57,571 nt of DNA. It comes from Paracoccaceae bacterium. GTDB lineage: Bacteria; Pseudomonadota; Alphaproteobacteria; Rhodobacterales; Rhodobacteraceae. Below the pieces are notes generated by a model. It made no database searches. It was not told the DNA's origin and saw nothing but the letters and a program-made list of their open reading frames with translations. Of the stretch, positions 49,394-57,571 are shown one piece after another. The position numbers and the translations under genes are program-made. Location: assembly GCA_024742695.1 (NCBI GenBank), contig JANSXY010000024.1:1-57571 (forward strand), read 5' to 3'. Positions within the stretch are counted from its first letter, which is position 1. Every line of letters begins with the position of its first letter.

Positions 49394-49635
49394 TGGCTTT
49401 GTTTCGGGAATTGGCCTTCTTGCACGCGATTGGCCTTGTTTCGGGATCCCGGCTCGCGTCCCGGCACCTGGCTTTGTTTCGGGGGCGGACGCGTTGGGCT
49501 TTATCTGGGTTTGTTTCGGAAACTCGGTCTTCGCGCAGCCTTCTGGCTTTGTTTCGGGAAATCGGCGCGGGTGTACCCCCTTGGGTTTGTTTCGGGATAT
49601 CAGCTTCCGCGCCGGCATCTGGCTTTGTTTCGGGA
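49394..49635. repeat. Seven-copy 37/38-bp tandem-like repeat (TGGCTTTGTTTCGGGA)
   Basis: The 16-bp core TGGCTTTGTTTCGGGA or a close variant occurs at 49394, 49431, 49469, 49506, 49544, 49582 and 49620: starts 37, 38, 37, 38, 38 and 38 bp apart. The intervening 21-22 bp are partly similar (an ...TCGGCTTC-CGCGCCGGCATC-like pattern), so these are diverged tandem copies rather than unique spacers. It fills the gap between the antitoxin promoter and the end of the STGPRT-type gene. Read leftwards it looks like PKQSQ-like peptide, which has no support as a protein. Confidence 0.8.
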
Positions 49636-49643
49636 TCTTGGCC

Positions 49644-50174
49644 TCAGGCCGCCGCCCTGCCCTCCTCCACCATGTTGATCTCCAGCCAGGCCTCGAAAGC
49701 GCGCCGGCGCGCGGCGCGCGCCTCGCCAAGGTAGCGCTTGAGAAGCCGGTGGCGCCGGCCACCCGGCCGGGTCTCTTCGGACCTTGCCGTCCCGGGAGCG
49801 ACGGCTCCCTCCCCGGCTTCGGCCCTGCACTCCCCGCCGATGTCGCTCACCTCCCGCCCTTCGCCCTCCGGTCCGGTCACGCTTGCCTCGAAAGCGCGAA
49901 GGGCCTCCTCGGCCATCACGAGGCGCGCCTCGGCCTCCGCGAGCGCCAGCGCGCGAAAGCCGCGCTCGCCTTCGCGAACCACCACCCCCACCGGCGGGTC
50001 CGGATCGTCGAGAATGGCAGCAAACCAGGTATCGACGTCCCGCGGGTCAGGCCGCCCGGTCGCGCCATGGCGGCGGGCGTTCCGCGCCACGATGGCCTTG
50101 CCTGCGACCGTCCTGGGGCCGGTACTCTTTCGCGCATTGGCGCGATTGCGCGCGGCAAGCTCCTCGGGCGTCAT
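49644..50174 (-). CDS. Hypothetical protein with STGPRT/GK...HG N-terminal motif
   Basis: 176 residues. The N-terminus RNRANARKSTGPRTVAGKAIVARNARRHGATGRPDPRDVD has the N-x-x-N(A)xKSTGPxTxxGKxxxxxNxxxHG pattern found in many bacteria in unnamed ORFs, often mobile-element-linked. The middle is Glu/Ala-rich and helical (LALAEAEARLVMAEEALRAFEA) and the end basic then acidic. It overlaps the 215-aa gene by 4 bp. The 37/38-bp repeat starts just after its stop. Function unknown; DNA-binding is likely from the basic N-terminus but not proven. Confidence 0.7.
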   Translation of the reverse strand: MTPEELAARNRANARKSTGPRTVAGKAIVARNARRHGATGRPDPRDVDTWFAAILDDPDPPVGVVVREGERGFRALALAEAEARLVMAEEALRAFEASVTGPEGEGREVSDIGGECRAEAGEGAVAPGTARSEETRPGGRRHRLLKRYLGEARAARRRAFEAWLEINMVEEGRAAA

Positions 50175-50818
50175 CCCTCGATGACCTCCGCCTCGATGGG
50201 CCGCGTCTTCTGCAGGCGGTCGTAGTCGCCCTTCACCTCGCGGCGGCGGCGTTCGAGTTCGAGGATCTTCGCGTCATGCCAGTGCGCGTGGCCCTCGGCA
50301 CTGGCGTAGGCTTCGCTCATCAGGTCAAGCGGCGACAGGCCGAGCCGCGTGATCTCATCCTCCACGCCTTTGCGCGCCTTGGCGTCGTCGGAGACGGCAA
50401 GGCGGGCAAAGTGTTCACCGATTTCTTCTGCCTCGACGTCGTCGAAGGGCTCGGGCGCCCAGTCCTCCTCGGAGCCCCCGGCATCCAGATGCCTCGTCCA
50501 GGCCTCATCCTGCTTGCGCCCATGGGCTTGCCGGCGCAGGGCAATGAAGGCATCCCGGATCGCCTCGTGGGTATGGCGGCGGAGCGCCGCCTCCTTCATG
50601 CGGCAGTGCTGGACGAGGTCCCACTCGATCCGAACGAGGTTCTCGGCGATGACGCATTCGTAAGGCGTCATCGGCGCCAGAGAGCGCATCAGGCCCGCAT
50701 GAAAGGTCTCGAAGCTGTCGTGATCCTCGCCGACGATGCGCAGCCGGCGCGGCAGGATCTCGGCGAAGCTTGCGAGCCCGAAACGGGCCGGGTCGATCGG
50801 AGTGATGTCATTTGCCAT
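50171..50818 (-). CDS. Hypothetical protein paired with the STGPRT-type gene
   Basis: 215 residues from the ATG at 50818 with GGGAGAAG upstream (MANDITPIDPARFGLASFAEILPRRLRIVGEDHDSFETFHAGLMRSLAPMTPYECVIAENLVRIEW). Helical with conserved-looking TPYECVIAENLVRIEWDLVQHCRMKEAALR and a long charged C-terminal helix (KILELERRRREVKGDYDRLQKT). I recall this pair (with STGPRT gene) as frequent in alphaproteobacteria but know no function. It might be part of a small mobile or dispersed module. Confidence 0.65.
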   Translation of the reverse strand: MANDITPIDPARFGLASFAEILPRRLRIVGEDHDSFETFHAGLMRSLAPMTPYECVIAENLVRIEWDLVQHCRMKEAALRRHTHEAIRDAFIALRRQAHGRKQDEAWTRHLDAGGSEEDWAPEPFDDVEAEEIGEHFARLAVSDDAKARKGVEDEITRLGLSPLDLMSEAYASAEGHAHWHDAKILELERRRREVKGDYDRLQKTRPIEAEVIEG

Positions 50819-51004
50819 GGTCTTCTCCCATGCAGGGCGCCCGTTCCAGTCGCGGCGTCGATCCATGCGGCGGGTCCGAGTGCCGATTCGTTCTCATACA
50901 AAATGCTGATGGAAAGGCCGGCTTCTGATCAAGATGTAGTTCTCCTGCGAGGGGCACTCTTTACGATTGACAACGGAATGGGTCGGGGATTCGAAACCTG
51001 ACCC

Positions 51005-51033
51005 CTGACGGTGCAAGCCCGGCATGCTATGAT
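51005..51033 (+). promoter_or_regulatory. Likely sigma-70 promoter of the terminase-small-like gene
   Basis: CTGACG (-35, 51005-51010), 17-bp spacer, TATGAT (-10, 51028-51033), followed by the start codon at 51062. Confidence 0.4.
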
Positions 51034-51061
51034 CCCGGCAAACCTGACGGAGACGGATCAG

Positions 51062-51622
51062 ATGTCCACGCAGAGCGACGAGAGAACGAACAAAACGGGA
51101 ATCCTTGACCTCGTGGCCGAGGACAGCAAGGCCCGGCCCATTCGCATGCTGGCACGGCCTCATCATCCTATCGAGACGACCCCGTCCCGCCCAAGGCCGC
51201 AGCCGGCGCATCGCCCCCGTCCCGTCAGCTATGAACGGGGCTACGCGACGAAACTCACGCGGCTGATGGCTGAGGGCTACAGCGTGACGGCCGTCGCGGG
51301 AAAGTTCGGCGTGAACCTCGATACGATCAAGCGCTGGAGGCGCCAGCACCCGGAGTTCCGCCGGGCGATCGAGTTTGGCGAGGCGGCGCGGGTTGCCTAT
51401 CTCGAAGACCGTCTCCTCAACGCAAGAAGCATGAAGGACGTCAAACTCGCGATGCGTACACTCGAAATCGCGGCGCCCCACGAGTGGGACAGCAGGAAGG
51501 CCAAACCGATCAGTTCGTCCGAAACGAAGGACCCCAAGGACACTGGCCTCAGGGTGATCATCGTGCCGGCGAAGCAGCCTGCCACTCATAATGTAGAGCA
51601 GGTCGCGAAAGAAGAGGGCTGA
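51062..51622 (+). CDS. HTH protein resembling phage terminase small subunit
   Basis: 186 residues from the ATG at 51062 with GGAGACGG upstream. Residues about 75-120 (YATKLTRLMAEGYSVTAVAGKFGVNLDTIKRWRRQHPEFRRAIEFGEAARVAYLEDRLL) carry the HTH and following helix typical of phage terminase small subunits. The N-terminal 70 residues are Pro/Arg-rich and disordered. No large terminase or other phage gene is adjacent, so this is an orphan, probably domesticated or remnant. Its neighbours (STGPRT pair, RTX gene) are not phage genes in the strict sense. Confidence 0.7.
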   Translation: MSTQSDERTNKTGILDLVAEDSKARPIRMLARPHHPIETTPSRPRPQPAHRPRPVSYERGYATKLTRLMAEGYSVTAVAGKFGVNLDTIKRWRRQHPEFRRAIEFGEAARVAYLEDRLLNARSMKDVKLAMRTLEIAAPHEWDSRKAKPISSSETKDPKDTGLRVIIVPAKQPATHNVEQVAKEEG

Positions 51623-51875
51623 GCCGCGGCCTTCCAAGGGCGATCGCGGCACCGGCCGTCAACCGCCGGCGAGACCGGGACAGGTCGGGCTTTGGTGACG
51701 AGGTCCGATCAAAGGACAAGGACGGGCATCGCCCCACCGCGGCCGAACCAGAAAGACGCGGCTGATGAGCCGGCAATCCCTTGTCTTGTCGGGCAGAGGT
51801 CTGGAGCCGTGGACGACATGCCCACGCGGCCGGGATCGACGCGTTGCGTCCGCGCGCATCATCGGCCGCTCGTCA

Positions 51876-51899
51876 GACCCCGGCCTCATGGCCGGGGTC
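51876..51899 (-). terminator. Strong hairpin at the end of the giant RTX gene
   Basis: GACCCCGGCC-(4 nt)-GGCCGGGGTC, a perfect 10-bp stem 17 bp after the RTX gene stop. No T-run follows, so termination strength is uncertain; it may be Rho-assisted. Confidence 0.6.
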
Positions 51900-51915
51900 G
51901 CTTGGTCTGCGCTGC

Positions 51916-54900
51916 CTAGACGTAGAGGAAGACGAAATCATCGACCGTGATCTGGAGTTCGTCGACATCCTCGACGACCGCCAGGATCTCGCCCGTCGTC
52001 GCATCGCTGATCGTCGTGTTGGCCGTGCCGCCGTCACTGATCACGAGGTCACCGAAAGTGAGGCCGTCGGCGAGCGCCAACAGGTCGACCCCGTCCTCGA
52101 AGTCCGTGATCCGGTCGGCGGTGCCTGCGTCCTGGGATCCATCACCGAGGCGCAGCACGAACGTGTCCGCATCTTCCCCGCCCGTCAGAAGATCGAACCC
52201 GGCGCCGCCATCGATCAGGTCTTCGCCGGCGCCGCCCTCGATCACGTCATCGCCGTCGGCGCCGGCCAGCCGGTCTGCCAAAGTGCTGCCGATCAGAACG
52301 TCATTGCCGGCAGTGCCGGTGATGTCCTTGGCATCGACCGCCCCGGCCTCGAAATCCGTGATGATCTTCTGCTCGATCCGGTTGCCGTCCGCCCGCCAGA
52401 CGACGACGAGAGCACCGTCAGCGCGCAGATCGATGCTGGGCTCGTACTGGTTGATGGAGTTGTCGGCATTGACGACGAATTCTCCGCCGACCTCGCTGCC
52501 ATCGGCCGCGTAGCGCTGGCCGATGATCGAAGCGCCCGACCCGTCGTAGTTGTTGCCGCGCCAGATCACCACGAAGCCGCCGTCCGACAGACCGATCGCC
52601 TTCGGCGTGTCATCGTAGTTCCCGGCAAGGCTGGAAACCAGGACATCCGCCCCGTCGATCGCGTTGCCGTCCTTGTCGTAGCGCCGGGCGTAGATGTCGT
52701 AGTTGCTGCCATCGTAGTCCCGCCAGGTCACGACAAAGCCGGCATCCTCGCCCTGAAGGGCACCGACCGAGACGTAGATCTGATCCCAAGGGGTGGTCGT
52801 GTTGACCTGGAACTCGCCGGTGCGGGCCGTGCCGTCGGCGTTGTAGACGCGCGCATAGGCATCCCACCACTCGTTGACGTCATTGCCGTCGTAGTGCCGC
52901 CAGCTGACGACGAAGCCGCCGTCATCGAGCGTGGCGATGGTTTCGGCAACAGATCCATCGGGATATGCTTGGGCCGTACCTTGGTTGACCGTGAGCTCGC
53001 CGGTCAGTGCTGAGCCATCCTCGTCATAGACCCGAAGTTTGATATCGCCTGCGCTCCCATCATACCAGGTCACCGCCCAGTTGCCGTCGGCCAGCGCCGT
53101 CACCGTCGGCTCATAGTCCTGCTGGTAATTGGTCGTCGGGGAGATGACGATCTCGCCGCCGATCTTGCTGCCGTCCGCAGCGAAGCGTTGCGCAACGATG
53201 TCCCAGTAGCTGATGTTCGAGGCCTGGTTGTTGCCTTGCCAGACCACCACGAAGCCACCGTCATACGTGCCGCCCGTCAGGCCGGCAACGCTGGGATAAC
53301 GCTGGTCCAAGGCCGTGGTGGTGTTGACCAGGAACTGGTCGCCGAGTTTCTCGCCCGACGCATCGTAGATCTGCGCGAAGACGCCGGAACCCGAGTTATC
53401 CTCGGCGGAGTTGAAGCCGTCCCACACGACGATATGCCCGCCTCCGGACAGCATCGCCACTTCCGGTCGATAGCTGTTCTGGTTCTCGCTCACCTGCTCA
53501 TCGAGGAAGATGTCGGAGACGGCGCGGGTGTCGGCCTCGAAATCCGTGATGATCTTCTGTTCGATCCGGTTCCCGTTCGCCTCCCAGACGACCACGAGCG
53601 CCCCGTCGGCGCGCAGGTCGATGCTTGGATGATATTGCGCCAGGGAATTCTCGGCATTGACGACGAATTCCTCGCCGACCTCGCTGCCATCGGCGGCGTA
53701 GCGCTGGCCGATGATCGAGGCGCCCGATCCGTCGTAGTTGTCACCCCGCCAGATCACCACGAAGCCGCCGTCGGAGAGGCCGATGGCCTTCGGCGTGTCG
53801 TCGTAGTTTGCTGCCGCGAAACGTGACACCAGGAAATCCGACCCGTCGATCGCGTTGCCGTCCTTGTCGTAGCGCCGGGCGTAGATGTCGTAATTGTTGC
53901 CGTCGTAGTCCCGCCAGGTCACGACGAAGCCCGCGTCTTCGCCCTGGAGCGCTCCGACCGACACAAAGTTCTGATCATAGAGCGTGGTCGTGTTGACCTG
54001 GAATTCGCCGGTGCGGGCCGTGCCGTCTGCGTTGTAGACGCGCGCATAGGCATCAGAGCGTTCGTTGATATCATTGCCGTCATAGCGCCGCCAGGTGACG
54101 ACGAAGCCGCCATCATCGAGCGTCGCAATGGTTTCCGCAATGTAACCCTCATTGTAGGCGCTTCCGGCGGTCTCGTTGACCGTCAGCTCGCCGGTCAGCG
54201 CGTTGCCGTCCTCGTCGTAGATCCGCAGGCGGATGTTCTGGCCGGAGGTGCCGTCATACCAGGTCACCGCCCAGTTGCCGTCGGCCAGGGCCGTCACCGT
54301 CGGCTCATAGTCCTGCTGGGAATTGCCGGTCGCTGAGATGACGATCTCGCCACCGATCCTGCTGCCATCGGCGGCGAAGCGTTGCGCAACGATGTCCCAA
54401 CCGCTGCTGGTGGAAGCCTGGTTGATGCCTTGCCAGACCACCACGAAGCCACCGTCATGCGTACCGCCAGTCAGGCCGGCGACGCTGGGATAGCGCTGAT
54501 CGCTGGTTGTTGTGGTGTTGACCAGGAACTGATCGCCGAGTTTCTCGCCGTCAGCGTCGTAGCGCTGCGCGAAGACCCCCATGCCAGAGGGATCGATCGC
54601 GTAGTTGTAGCCTTCCCAGACCACGATGTGGCCACCGTCCGACAGCATCGCCACTTCCGGGCGGTAGCTGTTCTGGTTCTCGCTGACCTGCTCGTCGAGG
54701 AGGATGTCGGAGACGGCGCGGGTGTCGGCCTCGAAATCCGTGATGATCGCCTGCTCGATGCGATTGCCGTTCGCCTCCCAGACCACGACGAGAGCGCCAT
54801 CGGCACGCAGATCGATGCTCGGATGATACTGCGCGAGGACGGTATCGGCATTGACGACGAATTCCTCGCCGACCTCGCTGCCATCGGCGGCGTAACGCTG

Positions 54901-57571
54901 ACCGATGATCGAGGCCCCCGAACCGTCGTAATTGTCGCCCCGCCAGATCACCACGAAGCCGCCGTCCGAGAGGCCGATGGCCTTCGGCGTGTCGTCGTAA
55001 TTGGCCGCCGCGAAACGCGACACCAGGAAATCCGACCCGTCGATCGCGTTGCCGTCCTTGTCGTAGCGCCGTGCATAGATGTCGTAGTTGCTGCCGTCGT
55101 AGTCCCGCCAGGTCACGACGAAGCCGGCGTCCTCGCCCTGCAGCGCTCCGACCGAGACATAGACCTGGTCATAGAGCGTGGTCGTGTTGACCTGGAACTC
55201 GCCGGTGCGGGCCGTGCCGTCTGCGTTGTAGACGCGCGCATAGGCATCAGAGCGTTCGTTGATATCATTGCCGTCATAGTGCCGCCAGGTGACCACGAAG
55301 CCGCCGTCATCGAGCGTGGCGATTGTTTCGGCAACCGATCCATCGGGATATGCTTGGGCCGTACCCTGGTTGACCGTGAGCTCGCCGGTCAGTGCTGAGC
55401 CATCCTCGTCATAAACCCGGAGCTTGATGTCGCGTACAGTCGCATCATACCAGGTCACCGCCCAGTTGCCGCCGGCCAGGGCCGTCACCGTGGGCTCGGT
55501 GTCGTTCTGGGAATTGGCCGTCGAGGAGATGACGATCTCACCTCCGATCCTGCTGCCATCGGCGGCGAACCGCTGCGCGACGATGTCCCACTGGCTGCTG
55601 GCCGAGACCTGGTCGAAGCTCTGCCAGACGACCACGAAGCCACCATCATGCGTGCCGCCCGTCAGGCCAGCAACGCTGGGAAACCGCTGATTACTGGCTG
55701 TTGTGGTATTGACCAGGACCTGATCGCCGAGCTTCTCGCCGTCAGCGTCATAACGCTGCGCGAAGACCGCCAGGCCCGAGGGATCGATCGCGTAGTTGTA
55801 GCCTTCCCAGACCACGATGTGGCCGCCGTCCGACAGCATCGCCACTTCCGGGCGGTAGCTGTTCTGGTTCTCGCTGACCTGTTCATCGATGAAGATGTCA
55901 GAGAGGTAGCGAACCTGGCCCTCGCCGCCGGCGGCCACGACGACGTCCACGGTGGCCGTGTCAAAACCGCCGTTTCCGTCCGACACCAGCACGGTGAAGC
56001 TGTCTTCACCACTGAAACCGGCGTTCGCCATGTAGCTGTAGGTGCCGTCGGGATTGACGGTCACGCTGCCATGGCTGGCGTCTTCGTCGAGCGTGAAGGT
56101 CAGCAGGTCGCCATCGCGATCCGTGGCCACGATACGACCGTTCACCGTTGTCGACGGGTTGACCGCCATGAGCCCACCGACGGCCTCGGGCGCGTCATTG
56201 ACGGGCAGGACCGTCACATCAAGCGTCGTGACGGTTTCCGAAACGTCGCCGTTCGCGGTCTCGCTCGACCTTGCGGTGACGGTCAGGGTGAAGTCCGCGT
56301 CGCTGTCGGCCGGCGGCGTGATCGTCAGGCCGGTCAGGTCCGCCGGGGTCAGCAGCCAGACGCCGCCGCCCTGGTCGGAACCCGCCGAGAGCGTCGCGCC
56401 GGCGGGAACGCCGGAGATCTCGATCGCCAGCGTCTCGGACCCGTCCGTGTCGGCTAGCGCCGAGGTGATGTCCAGCGCGATCGCCGTGTCCTCGTCGCCG
56501 GAGGCCGGGCTCACCGCCAGGCTCGGCGCATCGGCCACGGCATCCACGGTGACAGCGAGCGTCGTGGCGGTTTCCGCCACGTCGCCATTGGCGCCCTCGG
56601 TCGACCTTGCGGTGACGGTCAGCGTGAAGTCCGCGTCGCTGTCGGCCGGCGGGGTGATCGTCAGGCCGGTCAGGTCCGCCGGGGCGAGCAGCCAGACGCC
56701 GCCGCCCTGGTCGGCGCCCACCGAGAGCGTCGCGCCGGCGGGAACGCCGGAGATCTCGATCGCCAGCGTCTCGGAGCCGTCCGTGTCGGCGAGCGCCGAG
56801 GTGATGTCGAGCGCGATCGCCGTGTCTTCATCGCCGCTCGCAGCCTGAACCGCCAGGCTCGGTGCGTCGGCCACGGCATCCACGGTGACATCGAGCGTCG
56901 TGACGGATTCCGCCACGTCTCCGTTAGCGCCCTCGGTCGACCTTGCGGTGACGGTCAGCGTGAAGTCCGCGTCGCTGTCGGCCGGCGGGGTGATCGTCAG
57001 GCCGGTCAGGTCACCCGGGGCGAGCAGCCAGACGCCGCCGCCCTGGTCGGCGCCCGCCGAGAGCGTGGCGCCGGCAGGCACGCCGGAGATCTCGATGGCC
57101 AGCGTCTCCGAGCCGTCCGTGTCGGTCAGCGCCGGGGTGATGTCGAGCGCGATCGCCGTATCCTCGTCGCCGGAGGCCGGGGTCACTTCCAGGCTCGGCG
57201 CGTCGGCCACGGCATCCACGGTGACATCCAGCGTCGTGACGGATTCCACCACATCGCCGTTGGCGCCTTCCGTCGACCGCGCGGTGACGGTGAGCTGGAA
57301 GTCTGCGTCGCTGTCGACCGGCGGGGTGATCGTGAGACCGGTCAGGTCGCCCGGCGCCAGCAGCCAGACGCCGCCGCCCTGGTCAGTGCCCGCCGAGAGC
57401 GTGGCGCCGGCGGGAACGCCGGAGATCTCGATCGCCAGCGTCTCGGAGCCGTCGGTGTCGGTGAGCGCCGGGGTGATGTCGAGCGCGATCGCCGTGTCCT
57501 CGTCGCCGGAGGCCGGGGTCACTTCCAGGCTGGGCGCGTCGGCCACGGCATCCACCGTGACGTCGAGCGTG
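51916..57571 (-). CDS. Giant repetitive RTX-type exported adhesin-like protein (partial, N-terminus off the right edge)
   Basis: The frame is open from the right edge to TAG at 51916, about 1,884 residues; true start is outside the window (the ATG at 57555 is inside a repeat). In order: at least four tandem 112-aa Ig-like repeats (VDAVADAPSL ... DEDTAIALDIT), one VCBS-type domain (NDAPEAVGGLMAVNPSTT ... GRIVATDRDGDLLTFTLDED), three nearly identical 397-aa modules made of DGGFVVxW-type blades, then C-terminal RTX nonapeptides (GAGEDLIDGGAGFDLLTGG) and a beta-rich end VDDFVFLYV as in type I secretion signals. Acts at the cell surface; adhesion or biofilm is inference. Calcium would stabilise the RTX part outside the cell. 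Secretion genes are not in the window. Confidence 0.9.
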   Translation of the reverse strand, partial: TLDVTVDAVADAPSLEVTPASGDEDTAIALDITPALTDTDGSETLAIEISGVPAGATLSAGTDQGGGVWLLAPGDLTGLTITPPVDSDADFQLTVTARSTEGANGDVVESVTTLDVTVDAVADAPSLEVTPASGDEDTAIALDITPALTDTDGSETLAIEISGVPAGATLSAGADQGGGVWLLAPGDLTGLTITPPADSDADFTLTVTARSTEGANGDVAESVTTLDVTVDAVADAPSLAVQAASGDEDTAIALDITSALADTDGSETLAIEISGVPAGATLSVGADQGGGVWLLAPADLTGLTITPPADSDADFTLTVTARSTEGANGDVAETATTLAVTVDAVADAPSLAVSPASGDEDTAIALDITSALADTDGSETLAIEISGVPAGATLSAGSDQGGGVWLLTPADLTGLTITPPADSDADFTLTVTARSSETANGDVSETVTTLDVTVLPVNDAPEAVGGLMAVNPSTTVNGRIVATDRDGDLLTFTLDEDASHGSVTVNPDGTYSYMANAGFSGEDSFTVLVSDGNGGFDTATVDVVVAAGGEGQVRYLSDIFIDEQVSENQNSYRPEVAMLSDGGHIVVWEGYNYAIDPSGLAVFAQRYDADGEKLGDQVLVNTTTASNQRFPSVAGLTGGTHDGGFVVVWQSFDQVSASSQWDIVAQRFAADGSRIGGEIVISSTANSQNDTEPTVTALAGGNWAVTWYDATVRDIKLRVYDEDGSALTGELTVNQGTAQAYPDGSVAETIATLDDGGFVVTWRHYDGNDINERSDAYARVYNADGTARTGEFQVNTTTLYDQVYVSVGALQGEDAGFVVTWRDYDGSNYDIYARRYDKDGNAIDGSDFLVSRFAAANYDDTPKAIGLSDGGFVVIWRGDNYDGSGASIIGQRYAADGSEVGEEFVVNADTVLAQYHPSIDLRADGALVVVWEANGNRIEQAIITDFEADTRAVSDILLDEQVSENQNSYRPEVAMLSDGGHIVVWEGYNYAIDPSGMGVFAQRYDADGEKLGDQFLVNTTTTSDQRYPSVAGLTGGTHDGGFVVVWQGINQASTSSGWDIVAQRFAADGSRIGGEIVISATGNSQQDYEPTVTALADGNWAVTWYDGTSGQNIRLRIYDEDGNALTGELTVNETAGSAYNEGYIAETIATLDDGGFVVTWRRYDGNDINERSDAYARVYNADGTARTGEFQVNTTTLYDQNFVSVGALQGEDAGFVVTWRDYDGNNYDIYARRYDKDGNAIDGSDFLVSRFAAANYDDTPKAIGLSDGGFVVIWRGDNYDGSGASIIGQRYAADGSEVGEEFVVNAENSLAQYHPSIDLRADGALVVVWEANGNRIEQKIITDFEADTRAVSDIFLDEQVSENQNSYRPEVAMLSGGGHIVVWDGFNSAEDNSGSGVFAQIYDASGEKLGDQFLVNTTTALDQRYPSVAGLTGGTYDGGFVVVWQGNNQASNISYWDIVAQRFAADGSKIGGEIVISPTTNYQQDYEPTVTALADGNWAVTWYDGSAGDIKLRVYDEDGSALTGELTVNQGTAQAYPDGSVAETIATLDDGGFVVSWRHYDGNDVNEWWDAYARVYNADGTARTGEFQVNTTTPWDQIYVSVGALQGEDAGFVVTWRDYDGSNYDIYARRYDKDGNAIDGADVLVSSLAGNYDDTPKAIGLSDGGFVVIWRGNNYDGSGASIIGQRYAADGSEVGGEFVVNADNSINQYEPSIDLRADGALVVVWRADGNRIEQKIITDFEAGAVDAKDITGTAGNDVLIGSTLADRLAGADGDDVIEGGAGEDLIDGGAGFDLLTGGEDADTFVLRLGDGSQDAGTADRITDFEDGVDLLALADGLTFGDLVISDGGTANTTISDATTGEILAVVEDVDELQITVDDFVFLYV
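52335..55900 (-). repeat. Three near-identical ~1.19-kb tandem modules inside the RTX gene
   Basis: A common landmark (GTTCTGGTTC, within the SENQNS region) occurs at 55861, 54670 and 53476: spacings 1191 and 1194 bp, i.e. 397 and 398 codons. Each module starts about DIFLDEQVSENQNSYRPEVAM and ends near ITDFEAxxRAVSDI. Near-identity at DNA level points to recent duplication or recombination. Confidence 0.85.
56200..57571 (-). repeat. Tandem 336-bp (112-aa) Ig-like repeats at the visible start of the RTX protein
   Basis: The TCGGCCACGG landmark recurs at 56531, 56867, 57203 and 57539, exactly 336 bp apart. Each unit encodes VDAVADAPSL ... DEDTAIALDIT ... DTDGSETLAIEISGVPAGA ... LTITPPxDSDADF. 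Copies are highly conserved, implying recent expansion. The array continues past the right edge. Confidence 0.85.

Noticed and set aside
49394-49635. CRISPR array
   Set aside because: Core repeat is only 16 bp, spacers are 21-22 bp and partly alike, and no cas gene is near.
49277-49762. 161-aa leftward frame reading PKQSQ-like repeats
   Set aside because: It is only the translated repeat array; low-complexity and no RBS.

Overview
The window looks like a high-GC alphaproteobacterial chromosome, most likely a Rhodobacterales (Roseobacter/Paracoccus-like) strain. This rests on Rhodobacterales-type prophage genes (DUF6511, DUF2924 next to a large serine recombinase), an alphaproteobacterial LexA box (GTTC-N7-GTTC), several Pot-, Glp- and Ugp-type ABC importers, and a very large RTX-type exported protein. 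No taxonomic marker gene is present, so this is inference.

Region 1 (1-10.7 kb) is one end of a prophage or phage-derived element. A leftward run encodes a 411-aa unknown protein, a winged-helix protein, a sigma-70-like factor, small phage proteins, a Sak4-like ATPase, a probable ssDNA-binding protein, a DUF6511 zinc protein, a PD-(D/E)XK nuclease and a RecD-like helicase that runs off the left edge. A rightward cassette encodes a 67-aa protein, a DUF2924 protein, a large serine recombinase and an HTH protein. Between the two lies a LexA-type SOS box.

Region 2 (10.8-19.3 kb) is a compact leftward six-gene operon that reads as an anti-phage or DNA-modification system: an M.PvuII-like DNA methyltransferase, a PLD-nuclease/DEAH-helicase fusion, a 71-aa protein, a DndD-like SMC ATPase, a 128-aa protein, and an 847-aa protein combining an RpoA-CTD-like fold, a sigma region 4 HTH and several winged-helix repeats. 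A tRNA-Ser(GCU) with its own terminator follows. This operon is the best candidate in the window for an under-described system.

Region 3 (20.4-35.7 kb) holds two complete polyamine/opine-type (Pot) ABC importers. Between them are two D-apiose catabolic genes (apionate lactonase and apiose dehydrogenase), a 2OG-Fe(II) oxygenase and an EF-hand protein with a long acidic tail. The second importer is in an operon with a DmpA-type P1 aminopeptidase and has a divergent RpiR regulator.

Region 4 (36.0-46.9 kb) is a LacI-controlled carbohydrate or polyol locus: a DhaKL-type kinase, a GlpSTPQUV-like importer (two ATPases, a 62-aa membrane protein, two permeases, a binding protein), a Gfo/Idh/MocA dehydrogenase and a TIM-barrel isomerase/epimerase. 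Related 16-bp operator-like sites lie upstream of both the binding-protein gene and the lacI gene.

Region 5 (47.3-57.6 kb) has a cysteine synthase, a VapBC toxin-antitoxin pair with a palindromic operator, a seven-copy 37/38-bp repeat, two genes of a widespread unknown family, an orphan terminase-small-subunit-like HTH gene, and the C-terminal 1.9 thousand residues of a giant repetitive RTX protein that runs off the right edge.
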